The notes under the pieces were generated by a model, which was not told the DNA's origin, ran no database searches, and was given only the letters and a program-made list of their open reading frames with translations. Of a stretch of 64,000 nucleotides of DNA, positions 52,096-60,795 are shown piece by piece; the stretch's first letter is position 1; each line of letters begins with the position of its first letter. The translations under genes were made by a program, and so were the position numbers. Origin of the DNA: Paracoccus sanguinis (lineage in GTDB: Bacteria > Pseudomonadota > Alphaproteobacteria > Rhodobacterales > Rhodobacteraceae); contig NZ_FNNA01000001.1 in assembly GCF_900106665.1 (NCBI RefSeq), positions 1,290,227 through 1,354,226 on the forward strand, in the 5' to 3' direction.

Positions 52096-53298
52096 TTACT
52101 TGACCAGCGGGCAGCCCGACTTGGCCGGGTCAAGGAACGCCTGGTCGCCCGGGATCGTGGCGAGGACCGTGTAGTAGTCCCACGGCTCCTTCACCTCGTC
52201 GGGCTTCTTGACCTGCATCAGGTAGACGTCGTGGATCATCCGCCCGTTCGCTGCGACCTTGCCCTCGGGGGCGAAGGCGTCGCTGACCGGCAGCTCGTGC
52301 AGCTTGGCCGCCACCGCGTCGGCATCGTCCGAGCCCGCGGCCTCGATCGCCTTGAGGTAGCTGCGCACGGCCGAGTAGACGCCGGCCTGGTTCATGTTCG
52401 GCATCTTGCCGGTCCGCTCCATGAACTTGCGGCCGAACTCGCGGCTGGCGTCGTCGCGGTTCCAGTAGAAACCCTCGGTCAGGGTCAGCCCCTGCGCGGC
52501 CTCAAGCCCGAGACCGTGGACCTCGGCGATGGTCAGAAGCAGCGCGGCGAGCTGCTGGCCGCCCTGGGTGATGCCGAACTCGGCGGCCTGCTTGATGGCG
52601 TTCTGGGTGTCGAGCCCGGCATTGGCGAGGCCGATGACCTTGGCCCCCGACGACTGCGCCTGCAGCAGGAAGGACGAGAAATCGGTGGTGCCGAGCGGGT
52701 GGCGCACCGACCCCGTGACCGTGCCGCCCTTTTCCTTGACGATCGCCGCGGTGTTGTCCTCGAGCGAGTAGCCGAAGGCATAGTCGGCGGTCAGGAAATA
52801 CCAGCTGTCGCCGCCGTGATCGACCATCGCCCCGCCGGTCCCGACGGCGAGCGCGTGGGTGTCATAGGCCCAGTGGAACCCGTAGGGGGTGCAGGCCTTG
52901 CCGGTCAGGTCGGTGGTCGCCGCGCCGGTGTTGATGGTGATGCGCTTCTTTTCCGCCGAGAGCGCCTGCACGGCGAGCCCGACCGAGGACGAGGTCAGCT
53001 CCATGATCGAATCGACCTGCTCGGTGTCGTACCACTGGCGGGCGATGTTCGAGGCAATGTCGGCCTTGTTCTGGTGGTCGGCCGAGACGACCTCGATCGG
53101 TGCGTCCAGAACCTTGCCGCCGAACTCCTCGACCGCCATCTTCGCCGCCTCGACCGACCCGAGCCCGCCGAAATCGGCGTAGACCCCGGACTGGTCGTTG
53201 AGGATCCCGATCTTCACCTTGCCGTCCGAGATCTCGGCCACGGCGGGTGCGGCGATCAGCGCCACGGCGGCGGCCGCTGCGGCATAGGTCTTGCTCAT
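52096..53298 (-). CDS. ABC transporter substrate-binding protein (LivK family), first copy
   Basis: A 400-residue periplasmic protein with signal peptide (YAAAAAAVALIAAPAVA-E). Mature start SDGKVKIGILNDQSGVYADF and hinge FLTADYAFGYSLEDNT, with the same framework as the following paralogue (I judge more than half identical by eye). It is first in the six-gene operon, so its upstream region (53299-53584) should hold the main promoter. The ligand is not deducible; relatives near alcohol/methanol-oxidation genes exist, but no such genes are seen here. Confidence 0.92.
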   Translation of the reverse strand: MSKTYAAAAAAVALIAAPAVAEISDGKVKIGILNDQSGVYADFGGLGSVEAAKMAVEEFGGKVLDAPIEVVSADHQNKADIASNIARQWYDTEQVDSIMELTSSSVGLAVQALSAEKKRITINTGAATTDLTGKACTPYGFHWAYDTHALAVGTGGAMVDHGGDSWYFLTADYAFGYSLEDNTAAIVKEKGGTVTGSVRHPLGTTDFSSFLLQAQSSGAKVIGLANAGLDTQNAIKQAAEFGITQGGQQLAALLLTIAEVHGLGLEAAQGLTLTEGFYWNRDDASREFGRKFMERTGKMPNMNQAGVYSAVRSYLKAIEAAGSDDADAVAAKLHELPVSDAFAPEGKVAANGRMIHDVYLMQVKKPDEVKEPWDYYTVLATIPGDQAFLDPAKSGCPLVK

Positions 53299-53584
53299 GT
53301 CTGTCTCTCTCCCTGTCGATCCGACGCGCATTGGCGGCGCGCCCGTGGCCGCGTGGCCACTTTCTCCCACCCGCACCGTGGCGAAAGTGACGCGACGTTG
53401 CAACCCGTGATGCGCGCCGCGCGGGGGGTGAATCGGCGGTGAAAATCGTGCCCCCGGCGGGGTGCGGGGGATGGCGGGCGACCGGGGTGCCGGGCGTGCG
53501 GCACCGGGTCGCGGGGGCGTTCGGCATCGCCCGTCGCCGGTGGCGATTGTTGCGGGGGCGCGGGCGGCGTGGCACGGATCGGGC
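53299..53584. promoter_or_regulatory. Divergent promoter region between the liv-type operon and a two-component system
   Basis: A 286-base gap. An inverted repeat CACTTTC (53358-53364)/GAAAGTG (53383-53389) with an 18-base spacer and a perfect GTTGCAAC palindrome (53398-53405) lie in the half nearer the transporter gene. They are candidate operators for the encoded response regulator. No firm hexamers. Confidence 0.5.
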
Positions 53585-54895
53585 ATGACGCTGACCGCCC
53601 GCATCGTCGCGCTGGTTCTGGCCGTGCAGCTGGCGCTGACCGGCGCCGCCGCCGTGGCGCTGGCGCTGGGGGCCCGCGCCTCGGTCGCAGCCGAGGTCGC
53701 GGCGTCGAGCCATTCGGCCCGCAGCCTCGTCCTCGCCGCGCTCGCCACGCTCAGCGGGACGGTGCCGGGCGAGCGCCTGCCCGCCGCGCTGGCCGAGCGG
53801 CTGGTCGAGCCGCGCCACGCCCGCATCACCGTCTATGAGGGGCTGAGCGGCCGCAGCCTGTCGCCCGGCACGGCGACGCCGCGCCCCGACCTGCCGCCGC
53901 GCTGGTTCGTGCGGCTGCTCTCGCCGCCCGCGCAGGCGACCGAACTGCCCATCGTGCAGGACCGGCTGCGCTACGGGATGGTGATGATCGCCCCCGACCC
54001 CACGGTGGGGCTCGCGGCGCTGTGGCGCGACGCCCGGACGCTGGCGCTGCTGACCGCTGCCGCGGCGCTGGCGCAGGTGCTGGCGACGGCGGTGATCCTG
54101 CGCGCGGGGCTCGCGCCGCTCGCGCGGCTGCGCGAGGTGGTGAACCGGCTCGGCCGCGGCGATCTGGCGGCGCGGGCGGGGGCGGTGACGACGCCCGACC
54201 TCGCCCCGCTCGCCGCGGACGTGGACCGGCTGGGCGCCGCGCTGGGGGCGGCCGAGGCCGAGCGCGCCCGCCTGTCGCGGCAGGTGGTCGGCCGCGGCGA
54301 CCAGGAGCGCAAGGCGATCGCCCGCGACCTGCACGACGAATACGGGCCCTGCCTTTTCGCGCTGAGGGTCGAGGCGCAGGCGATCCGCGACCGCGCCACC
54401 GACCCGGCGCTGCGCGAGCACGCCGACAACATCCTGTCCATCGCCGCCGAGATCCGCCGGGTGAACTCCGCGCTGCTCGCCGGCCTCCGGCCGATGGCGT
54501 TGGGGCAGCTGCCCTTCGCGGCCGTGCTGGCCGACCTGATGGCCGAGGCGCGAGCGCGTGATGCGGGGGTCGCGTGGACCGTCGACCTGCCCGACACCCT
54601 GCCCGAGCCGGACGACGCAACCGCCCTGACCATCTATCGCATCCTGCAGGAGGCGAGCACCAACAGCCTGCGCCACGCCGCCGCCACCCGCATCGCGGCG
54701 AGCGTCCGCCACGCGCCCGGCCGGGGCTGGACGGTGCGGCTGTCGGACGACGGCCGCGGCCGCGGCGGGGCGCCGGACGGCAACGGCATCAGCGGGATGC
54801 GCGAGCGGGTGGCGCTGCTCGGCGGCAGTTTTGACGTGCAGGACGGGCCGCGAGGTGTCACAGTCACCGCGACCCTGCCCGAGGCCGCCGCATGA
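53585..54895 (+). CDS. Sensor histidine kinase (NarX/UhpB type, HisKA_3)
   Basis: A 436-residue membrane kinase. Helices at about residues 4-29 and 148-170 flank a periplasmic sensor of about 115 residues. A HAMP-like linker follows (LAPLARLREVVNRLGRGDLA). The phosphoacceptor His250 lies in RKAIARDLHDEYGPCLFALR, HisKA_3 class, and the ATPase domain has LQEASTNSLRHAAATR, SDDGRGRG and GISGMRERVALLGG. ATG at 53585 is chosen because the first helix starts there. Its partner regulator follows 176 bases later. It probably controls the divergent transporter operon; the signal is unknown. Confidence 0.88.
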   Translation: MTLTARIVALVLAVQLALTGAAAVALALGARASVAAEVAASSHSARSLVLAALATLSGTVPGERLPAALAERLVEPRHARITVYEGLSGRSLSPGTATPRPDLPPRWFVRLLSPPAQATELPIVQDRLRYGMVMIAPDPTVGLAALWRDARTLALLTAAAALAQVLATAVILRAGLAPLARLREVVNRLGRGDLAARAGAVTTPDLAPLAADVDRLGAALGAAEAERARLSRQVVGRGDQERKAIARDLHDEYGPCLFALRVEAQAIRDRATDPALREHADNILSIAAEIRRVNSALLAGLRPMALGQLPFAAVLADLMAEARARDAGVAWTVDLPDTLPEPDDATALTIYRILQEASTNSLRHAAATRIAASVRHAPGRGWTVRLSDDGRGRGGAPDGNGISGMRERVALLGGSFDVQDGPRGVTVTATLPEAAA

Positions 54896-55071
54896 CCCTG
54901 CCCCGCCCGCGTTCCGGCCGTGCCGCGCCCCTGTCCGGGCCGTTCACCGCGCCCGGGCGAGGGGTCCGGTCGCTGCGCCCGCCCGATCCGGCCCGGCCCG
55001 CCCCGTGCCGTCGGCCGCCCTTCGGCCCGGCGCCGATCCGTCCGCCCCTGCACCCAGTTGCCTGAGCCCCG
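54896..55071. other. Gap between kinase and response-regulator genes
   Basis: A 176-base GC-rich stretch, unusually long for a two-component pair. No convincing gene, hairpin or promoter is seen. A promoter for the regulator could lie here. Confidence 0.4.
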
Positions 55072-55749
55072 ATGACCGACGCAGACCGCGCCCCGACGGC
55101 GCCCGACCCCTCCCCCGACCCCGCGGCCCCGCGCGTCGCGCTGGTGGTCGATGACCATCCGATCACCCATCTCGGCTGCGGGCGGCTGCTCGCAGAACTG
55201 GGCTATGGCCGCGTCCTCAAGGCCATGACCGGGGCCGAGGCGCTGGCTGCGCTCGAGGCCGAGCAACCCTCGGTCGTGGTGCTCGACATCGCCCTGCCCG
55301 ACGCGCCGGGGCTGACACTGATCGCCCCGATCCGCGAGCGCGCGCCCGAGGCGATGGTGCTGGTCTTCTCGATGAACGACCAGCCCGGCTTCGCCGCCCG
55401 CGCGCTGGCCGAGGGGGCGCAGGGGTTCCTGTCCAAGAACGCCGCGCCGGAAGAGTTCGCCACCGCGATCCGCGCGCTCGAGGCCGGCGAGTATTACCTC
55501 TCGCCCGCCGTCGCGCTGGCGCTGGCGACCCGGCAGGCGGGCGCCGGGCGGCGGGCCGAGCTGACCGAGCGCGAGGAACAGGTGCTGGCGCTGATCGGCG
55601 CCGGCCGGTCCCTGCAGCAGATCGCGGACGAGATCGGGATCAGCTACAAGACCGTGGCCAACACCTCCTCGACGCTCAAGCGCAAGCTGAACGTGACCGG
55701 GATGCCGGGGCTGGTGCGCGAAGCGCTCGAGCGCGAGGGGCTGGGCTAG
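55072..55749 (+). CDS. LuxR-family response regulator
   Basis: A 225-residue NarL/FixJ-type regulator. Receiver domain: VALVVDDHPITHLG, phosphoacceptor Asp72 in VVLDIALPD, and a Ser-Lys (FLSKNAAPEEF) at the conserved Lys. C-terminal LuxR HTH: LTEREEQVLALIGAGRSLQQ then ISYKTVANTSSTLKRKL. Twenty Pro/Asp-rich residues precede the receiver. Cognate to the HisKA_3 kinase upstream. Likely target: the divergent ABC operon and others. Confidence 0.9.
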   Translation: MTDADRAPTAPDPSPDPAAPRVALVVDDHPITHLGCGRLLAELGYGRVLKAMTGAEALAALEAEQPSVVVLDIALPDAPGLTLIAPIRERAPEAMVLVFSMNDQPGFAARALAEGAQGFLSKNAAPEEFATAIRALEAGEYYLSPAVALALATRQAGAGRRAELTEREEQVLALIGAGRSLQQIADEIGISYKTVANTSSTLKRKLNVTGMPGLVREALEREGLG

Positions 55750-55752
55750 CTG

Positions 55753-55774
55753 TCCCTTGGATCAGTCCAAGGGA
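55753..55774. terminator. Bidirectional terminator hairpin
   Basis: TCCCTTGGA and TCCAAGGGA pair perfectly (9 bp) around the loop TCAG, in the 39-base gap between the convergent response-regulator and epmA genes. Confidence 0.65.
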
Positions 55775-55788
55775 GGTCAGGGGACGCG

Positions 55789-56841
55789 TTAGGGAACCGG
55801 GGTCCACTGCACGTCGTCGATGCGCGCCGCGCCGGTCGCCAGCATCACCAGCCGGTCGAAGCCCAGCGCGATGCCGCTCGCGTCCGGCATCTGCGCCAGG
55901 GCGGCCAGGAAATCCTCGTCCAGCGGGTAGCGCTCGCCATAGACGCGGGCGCGCTCGTCCATCTCGGCGGTGAAGCGGCGGCGCTGCTCGGCGGGGTCGG
56001 TCAGCTCGCCGAAGCCGTTGGCGAGCTCGACCCCGCAGGCGTAGAGCTCGAACCGCTCGGCCACGCGCGGGTCGTCGGCGGCGCGGCGGGCGAGCGCCGC
56101 CTCGGGCGCCGGGTAGCGGTCGAGGATCGTGGCGCGGCTGTGGCCGAGATGCGGCTCGACGCGCGCCACGAGGATGCGCGACAGGATGTCGGACCAGCCG
56201 TCATCGGGGGCCACCCGCAGCCCCGCGGCCTCAGCCCGCGCGGCCAGCCCGTCGCGGTCGGTGGAGCCGTCGGCGCCGATCGTGGCGAGCAGGTCGATGC
56301 CCGCGTGGCGGGCGAAGGCATCCGCGACCGACAGCCGCTCGGGCGCGGCGAAGGGGTCGCACTCCACATGGCGGAACCTGAGCCGCGTCACCCCCGCCGC
56401 CTCGGCGGCCAGTCGCAAGAGCGCCGCGCAGTCGTCCATCAGCGCGGTGTAGTCCTCGCCCGCGCGATACCATTCGAGCATGGTGAACTCGGGCGAATGC
56501 AGCGCCCCGCGCTCGCGGTTGCGCCAGACATGGGCGAAGGCGGCGATGCGGGTCTCGCCCGCGGCGAGCAGCTTCTTCAGCGCGAACTCGGGGCTGGTGT
56601 GCAGATACATCGTCCGGGGGGTGCCGTCGTTGCCGATCGCCTCGGTGGCGAAGCCGTGCAGATACGCCTCGTTCCCGGGCGAGCGGGCCAGCGCGGCGGG
56701 ATCGACCTCGGTGAAGTCCTGCGCCGCCAGCCAGCCGCGGATCGCGGCTTGAATGCGGTTCCGCGCCACCAGCAGCGGACGGCGGTCGGCGTGGCGGGTG
56801 GCGTCCCACCACGGGGTTTCGGGCGGTGTCTGGGCGGGCAA
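55789..56841 (-). CDS. epmA: EF-P lysine ligase EpmA (GenX/PoxA)
   Basis: A 350-residue class II LysRS-like enzyme without the anticodon-binding domain. Motif 2 FAHVWRNRERGALHSPEFTM, motif 3 GIALGFDRLVMLATGA and FELYACGVELANGFGE are present. EpmA attaches beta-lysine to a conserved Lys of elongation factor P. The TTG start at 56841 has AGAGG at the right distance. It is divergent from efp, its substrate's gene, 86 bases away. The companion enzyme EpmB (lysine 2,3-aminomutase) is not in the window. Confidence 0.92.
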   Translation of the reverse strand: MPAQTPPETPWWDATRHADRRPLLVARNRIQAAIRGWLAAQDFTEVDPAALARSPGNEAYLHGFATEAIGNDGTPRTMYLHTSPEFALKKLLAAGETRIAAFAHVWRNRERGALHSPEFTMLEWYRAGEDYTALMDDCAALLRLAAEAAGVTRLRFRHVECDPFAAPERLSVADAFARHAGIDLLATIGADGSTDRDGLAARAEAAGLRVAPDDGWSDILSRILVARVEPHLGHSRATILDRYPAPEAALARRAADDPRVAERFELYACGVELANGFGELTDPAEQRRRFTAEMDERARVYGERYPLDEDFLAALAQMPDASGIALGFDRLVMLATGAARIDDVQWTPVP

Positions 56842-56927
56842 CGGGCGGCCTCTGGCGATTTGGCGCGGGATAAGCTAGAGAGCGCGGCGATATTTCCCGC
56901 ATCCCCCGAACGCAAGAAAGACCGTCC
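56842..56927. promoter_or_regulatory. Divergent promoter region epmA/efp
   Basis: An 86-base gap between divergent, functionally linked genes. It should hold both promoters; GGGATAAGCTAGAGAGCG suggests an AT-richer -10-like zone, but no clear pair of hexamers can be fixed. Confidence 0.45.
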
Positions 56928-57494
56928 GTGAAAGTCATCGCCTCCTCGCTGCGCAAGGGCAACGTCGTCGAACTGGACGGCAAGCTCTATGTCGTGCTGA
57001 CCGCCCAGAACTTCCACCCCGGCAAGGGCACGCCCGTGACGCAGGTGGATATGCGCCGCATCGCCGACGGGGTGAAGGTCTCCGAGCGCTGGCGCACCAC
57101 CGAGCAGGTCGAGCGCGCCCACGTGGACGAGCGCGGCTATGACTTCCTCTACGAGGACGGCGAGGGGTTCCACTTCATGGAGCCCGAGACCTACGAGCAG
57201 GTCGTGGCCCCCGCCGACATGGTGGGCGAGCAGAAGGCCTATCTGCAGGAAGGGATGCGGGTGTTCCTGCAGGTCTATGACGGCGCCCCCATCGCCATGG
57301 AGCTGCCGCAGAAGATCACCGTCGAGGTCACCGAGACCGAGCCGGTGGTGAAGGGGCAGACGGCGTCCTCGTCCTACAAGCCCGCGACCTGCGACAACGG
57401 GCTGCGGGTGATGGTGCCGCCGCATATCGGCGTGGGCACGCGGATCGTGATCAACACCGAGGACAACTCGTACGTCGAGCGCGCCAAGGACTGA
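56928..57494 (+). CDS. efp: Translation elongation factor P
   Basis: A 188-residue three-domain protein. Lys33 in [12 protein letters not shown] is the site that EpmA modifies. The rest ([35 protein letters not shown] and YVERAKD) is canonical. EF-P relieves ribosome stalling at polyproline. GTG start. The gene ends in a hairpin before the convergent selD gene. Confidence 0.97.
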   Translation: MKVIASSLRKGNVVELDGKLYVVLTAQNFHPGKGTPVTQVDMRRIADGVKVSERWRTTEQVERAHVDERGYDFLYEDGEGFHFMEPETYEQVVAPADMVGEQKAYLQEGMRVFLQVYDGAPIAMELPQKITVEVTETEPVVKGQTASSSYKPATCDNGLRVMVPPHIGVGTRIVINTEDNSYVERAKD

Positions 57495-57504
57495 TTGACC
57501 TTGA

Positions 57505-57521
57505 GGGGGGCTTTGCCCCCC
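57505..57521. terminator. Terminator hairpin after efp
   Basis: GGGGGGC and GCCCCCC form a 7-bp stem with a TTT loop directly after the efp stop, in the gap shared with the convergent selD gene. A copy of the dispersed element (G) follows. Confidence 0.6.
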
Positions 57522-57542
57522 GCGCGCGAGGCGCGCTCCCCC

Positions 57543-57569
57543 CAGGATATTTGGGTCCAGCCCGAGGGG
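57543..57569 (+). repeat. Dispersed intergenic element, copy G
   Basis: CAGGATATTTGGGTCCAGCC then CGAGG, between the convergent efp and selD genes. It matches copy B over GGATATTT-GGTCCAGCCCGAGG with only an indel. Confidence 0.65.
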
Positions 57570-57570
57570 G

Positions 57571-58614
57571 TCAGATCACCGTGATGCCGGTGCCGTCCTC
57601 GACCCGGCCGACGATGGCGGCCAGCGGGTAGCCCGCGGCGTGGATGCCGGCGAGGGTGGCCTCGGCGGCGTCAGGGGCGACGGCGACCAGCAGCCCGCCC
57701 GAAGTCTGCGGGTCGGTCAGCAGGTGGCGCTGCCAGTCGGGCAGGCCCTCGGGCAGCGTGACCTCGGCGCCGTAGGCGGCCCAGTTCCGATGCGAGGCGC
57801 CGGTGACGAAGCCCGCCTCGGCCAGTTCCTCGGCGCGGGTGAGGAAGGGCAGGCGGGCGCGATCGATCACCACGCGGGCGTTCGAGCCGCGCGCGACCTC
57901 GAGCCCGTGGCCGAGGATGCCGAAGCCGGTCACGTCGGTGATGGCGTGGACGGCCGGGTCGTCGGCGAGATCCGCGCCGACCTTGTTCAGCAGCGTGGTC
58001 GAGGCGATCATCTCGGCGATGCCGGCCTCATCCAGCGCGGATTTCTTGATCGCCGCCGAGTAGATGCCGACCCCCAGCCCCTTGGTCAGGATCAGCGCGT
58101 CGCCCGGCTTGGCGTCGGCATTGCGGCGCAGCCGCACGGGGTGGACGAGGCCGATCACCGCAAGGCCGTAGATCGGCTCGGGCGAGTCGATCGAATGGCC
58201 GCCGGCGACCGGGATGCCGGCCTCGGCGCAGATCGCGCGGCCGCCCTCGAGGATCTCGCGGATCATGGCGGCGGGCAGCTTGTCGATGGGCATCCCGAGG
58301 ATCGCCAGCGCCATGATCGGCCGCCCGCCCATGGCGTAGATGTCCGAGATGGCGTTGGTCGCGGCGATGCGGCCGAAGGCGTGCGGGTCATCCACCATCG
58401 GCATGAAGAAATCCGTGGTGGCGATCACCGCGAGGTCGTCCGACACCTGCCACACCGCCGCGTCGTCCGCCGTTTCGGTCCCGACCAGAAGCTGCGGGAA
58501 GGCCTGCGCCGCCGCCTGGCCCGCCAGCAGTTCGCGCAGCACCGCGGGCGCCAGCTTGCAGCCGCAGCCGCCCCCGTGGGACAGTTGCGACAGGCGGATC
58601 GGGTCGGTGGTCAT
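57571..58614 (-). CDS. selD: Selenide, water dikinase
   Basis: A 347-residue enzyme making selenophosphate from selenide and ATP, the selenium donor for selenocysteine tRNA. The catalytic motif HGGGCGCK places Cys17 and Lys20 at exactly the E. coli numbers when the ATG at 58614 is used (AAGGGGA ribosome site), so this start is preferred over an ATG seven codons upstream. ATP/selenide domain motifs ([31 protein letters not shown]) are present. The nucleophile is Cys, not Sec. It lies 2.2 kb from the Sec-encoding fdnG gene. Confidence 0.95.
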   Translation of the reverse strand: MTTDPIRLSQLSHGGGCGCKLAPAVLRELLAGQAAAQAFPQLLVGTETADDAAVWQVSDDLAVIATTDFFMPMVDDPHAFGRIAATNAISDIYAMGGRPIMALAILGMPIDKLPAAMIREILEGGRAICAEAGIPVAGGHSIDSPEPIYGLAVIGLVHPVRLRRNADAKPGDALILTKGLGVGIYSAAIKKSALDEAGIAEMIASTTLLNKVGADLADDPAVHAITDVTGFGILGHGLEVARGSNARVVIDRARLPFLTRAEELAEAGFVTGASHRNWAAYGAEVTLPEGLPDWQRHLLTDPQTSGGLLVAVAPDAAEATLAGIHAAGYPLAAIVGRVEDGTGITVI

Positions 58615-58793
58615 GGCGGTCCCCTTGGCTTGCATGGGCTTGGGCGTGGGCGTGGCACGGGGGTAGCACCCCGCCCGGCGAAGCGGAAGCGTGTCGCCCC
58701 GCCACGGCTGGTGACGGGCGGTGACGGGCGGTGACAGCGCCCCCGCCGCCCTGCTAGGCAGGGGCGGAGGAGCAACCGGACGGGGCGCGGGGC
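58615..58793. promoter_or_regulatory. Divergent gap between selD and the AraC-type regulator gene
   Basis: A 179-base gap. It contains GGTGACGGGC repeated twice in tandem plus a third half copy (58710-58735). No gene, tRNA or selC-like structure is seen. GGAGGAG (58766-58772) lies ahead of the regulator gene, though at a long distance from its GTG. Confidence 0.45.
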
Positions 58794-59864
58794 GTGGAGG
58801 CGAGCGGCACAGGCATGGTCGGCAGGGGGGCGGCGGGGGCCCCGCGGCTCAACGTGGCGTTCGTGCTCGCCCGGCGCTTCACGCTCGCGGCCTATGCCAA
58901 TTTCGTCGATGTGCTGCGGCTGGCCGCCGACGAGGGCGACCGCTCGCGGCCGATCCTGTGCCGCTGGGCGGTGCTCGGCACGCCCGGCACCGCGATCCGC
59001 GCCAGTTGCGGCACGCGGATCGAGCCGGACACCGCGCCCGAGAACCCCGCGCAGTACGATTACGTCGTGGTGATCGGCGGGCTGATCGGCGCGCCGCAGC
59101 CGCTCGACCCCGCGCTCGGCGCCTTCGTGCGGCGGGCGGCGGCGGCGGGGGTGCCGCTGGCCGGGGTGTGCACGGGGGTCTTCATCCTCGCCCGCGCCGG
59201 GCTGATGGCGGGCCGGGATGCCTGCGTGAGCTGGTTTCACCACGACGAGTTTCAGGCCGAGTTCGGGGCCGCGGGAGCTGGCCCTGCAGCTGGTCTCGCC
59301 GCACCGCGTCCGGTGAGCGACCGGACGCTGGTGGTGGACGGGGACCGGCTGTCGTGCTCGGGCGGGGTCAGCGCGGCGCAGCTGGCCGCGCTGCTCGTCG
59401 ATCGGCACATCGGCCGGGCCGCGGCGCGCAAGGCGCTGGCCATCATGATGATCGACACGCCCGGCGGACCGGGGGCCCCGGCCTTCGGCGACCAGCCGCA
59501 GCCGGGAATGCCGCTCGAGCTGTCCACCGCCGATCCGTTGGTGCGGCGGGCGCTGATGATCCTGCAGCAGCGGCTGGACAGCCCGCCCACGGTGGCGGCG
59601 CTGGCGGCGCATCTGGGCGTCGGGCGGCGCCGGCTCGAACGGCATTTCGCCGCCGCGCTGGGGCTGTCGCCCGCGGCGGCGGCGATGCGGCTGCGGCTGG
59701 CGCAGGCGCGGATGCTGATCGCGCGCGGCGACGCACCGCTGGCCCGGGTCGCCGACGCCACCGGCTTCTGCGACGCGAGCCACCTGATCCGGGTGTTCCG
59801 CGACGCCGAGGGCCAGACCCCCGACCGCTGGCGCCGCCAGCCCCGTGCCGAGGTGCCCCGATGA
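58794..59864 (+). CDS. GlxA-type transcriptional regulator (DJ-1/PfpI + AraC)
   Basis: A 356-residue regulator. N-terminal DJ-1/PfpI-like domain (VVVIGGLIG, then [15 protein letters not shown]) without the enzyme's reactive site necessarily active; C-terminal AraC HTH ([20 protein letters not shown] then [19 protein letters not shown]). Between them a linker of about 16 residues ([16 protein letters not shown]) is odd; in the +1 frame the same bases give [12 protein letters not shown], so two compensating shifts are possible. GTG 58794 or ATG 58815. It overlaps the tryptophan dioxygenase gene (ATGA) and probably controls it. Confidence 0.82.
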   Translation: MEASGTGMVGRGAAGAPRLNVAFVLARRFTLAAYANFVDVLRLAADEGDRSRPILCRWAVLGTPGTAIRASCGTRIEPDTAPENPAQYDYVVVIGGLIGAPQPLDPALGAFVRRAAAAGVPLAGVCTGVFILARAGLMAGRDACVSWFHHDEFQAEFGAAGAGPAAGLAAPRPVSDRTLVVDGDRLSCSGGVSAAQLAALLVDRHIGRAAARKALAIMMIDTPGGPGAPAFGDQPQPGMPLELSTADPLVRRALMILQQRLDSPPTVAALAAHLGVGRRRLERHFAAALGLSPAAAAMRLRLAQARMLIARGDAPLARVADATGFCDASHLIRVFRDAEGQTPDRWRRQPRAEVPR

Positions 59865-60694
59865 CCGACCGCGATCCCTCCCCGCCCGGCCACCACGGCG
59901 CGCGGCTGTCGTTCCAGGGCCGGATGGCCTATGGCGACTACCTCTCGCTCGACCCGATCCTGTCGGCGCAGCACCCGCTGTCGGGCGCCCACGACGAGAT
60001 GCTGTTCATCATCCAGTACCAGACCAGCGAGCTGTGGATGAAGCTCGCCCTGCACGAGCTGGGTGCCGCGCGCGAGGCGATCGCGGCCGGGCGGCTGCAC
60101 GAAAGCTTCAAGATGCTGGCCCGCGTGGCCCGGATCATGGAGCAGCTCAATTCGGCCTGGGACGTGCTCAGGACCATGACCCCCAGCGAATACCAGCAGT
60201 TCCGGCCGATGCTGGGGGAAAGCTCGGGCTTCCAGAGCTGGCAGTACCGGATGATCGAGTTCGTCGCCGGCAACCGCAACCCGGCGCTGATCGGCCCGCA
60301 CGCGCACCGGCCCGAGCTGGCGGCGGCGCTGCGCGACGAGCTGGCGCGGCCCTCGCTTTACGCCGTGGTGCTGGGGCGGCTGGCGGAGGCCGGGTTCGAC
60401 GTGGCCCCGGCCGCGGATGTGGCGGCCCCCACCCGTCCCGACCCGGCCGCCCGCGCCGCCTGGGGGGCGGTCTACGCCGACCCGCAGCGGTACTGGAGCC
60501 TCTACGAGCTGGCCGAGAAGCTGGTCGATTTCGAGGACTACTTCCGCCGCTGGCGCTTCAACCACCTGACCACGGTCGAGCGGATCATCGGCTTCAAGCG
60601 CGGCACCGGGGGGACGGCGGGGGTGGATTACCTGCGCCGGATGCTGGACGTGGTGCTGTTTCCCGACCTGTGGGACCTGCGCAGCGCGCTGTGA
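59861..60694 (+). CDS. kynA: Tryptophan 2,3-dioxygenase
   Basis: A 277-residue heme enzyme converting tryptophan to N-formylkynurenine, the first step of the kynurenine pathway. Signatures: [38 protein letters not shown] and the proximal-heme His in [16 protein letters not shown] followed by [17 protein letters not shown]. Length is typical. The ATG overlaps the regulator stop, so it is co-transcribed. No kynurenine formamidase or kynureninase is in the window. Confidence 0.95.
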   Translation: MTDRDPSPPGHHGARLSFQGRMAYGDYLSLDPILSAQHPLSGAHDEMLFIIQYQTSELWMKLALHELGAAREAIAAGRLHESFKMLARVARIMEQLNSAWDVLRTMTPSEYQQFRPMLGESSGFQSWQYRMIEFVAGNRNPALIGPHAHRPELAAALRDELARPSLYAVVLGRLAEAGFDVAPAADVAAPTRPDPAARAAWGAVYADPQRYWSLYELAEKLVDFEDYFRRWRFNHLTTVERIIGFKRGTGGTAGVDYLRRMLDVVLFPDLWDLRSAL

Positions 60695-60795
60695 TCACAT
60701 CCCTCGCGCAAGGGGCCTCGATGCTTGACGCAAGGCCCCCGCCGGCCGCATCATGGGCGGACCTATCTTGGTGGACAGGCAAAAAGGAGGATCGG
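60695..60795 (+). promoter_or_regulatory. fdnG: Upstream region of fdnG
   Basis: A 101-base gap. TTGACG (60725-60730) and CATCAT (60749-60754), 18 bases apart, are a possible sigma-70 promoter. CTTG-ACG-CAAG overlaps the -35 as a short inverted repeat, but does not match the FNR/FnrL consensus. AAAGGAGG (60783-60790) is a strong ribosome site for the ATG at 60796. Confidence 0.4.

Noticed and set aside
54831..55154. A Pro/Arg-rich open frame across the gap between kinase and response regulator
   Set aside because: It overlaps the end of the kinase and the start of the regulator, has no ribosome site and its composition is that of chance translation.
58615..58793. Search for tRNA-Sec (selC) or another RNA gene next to selD
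   Set aside because: No cloverleaf-like stem set or CCA end could be found; only short tandem GGTGACGGGC repeats are present.
60724..60734. FNR/FnrL box upstream of fdnG (CTTGACGCAAG)
   Set aside because: The consensus TTGAT-N4-ATCAA is not met: the half-sites are only CTTG/CAAG with a 3-base spacer.
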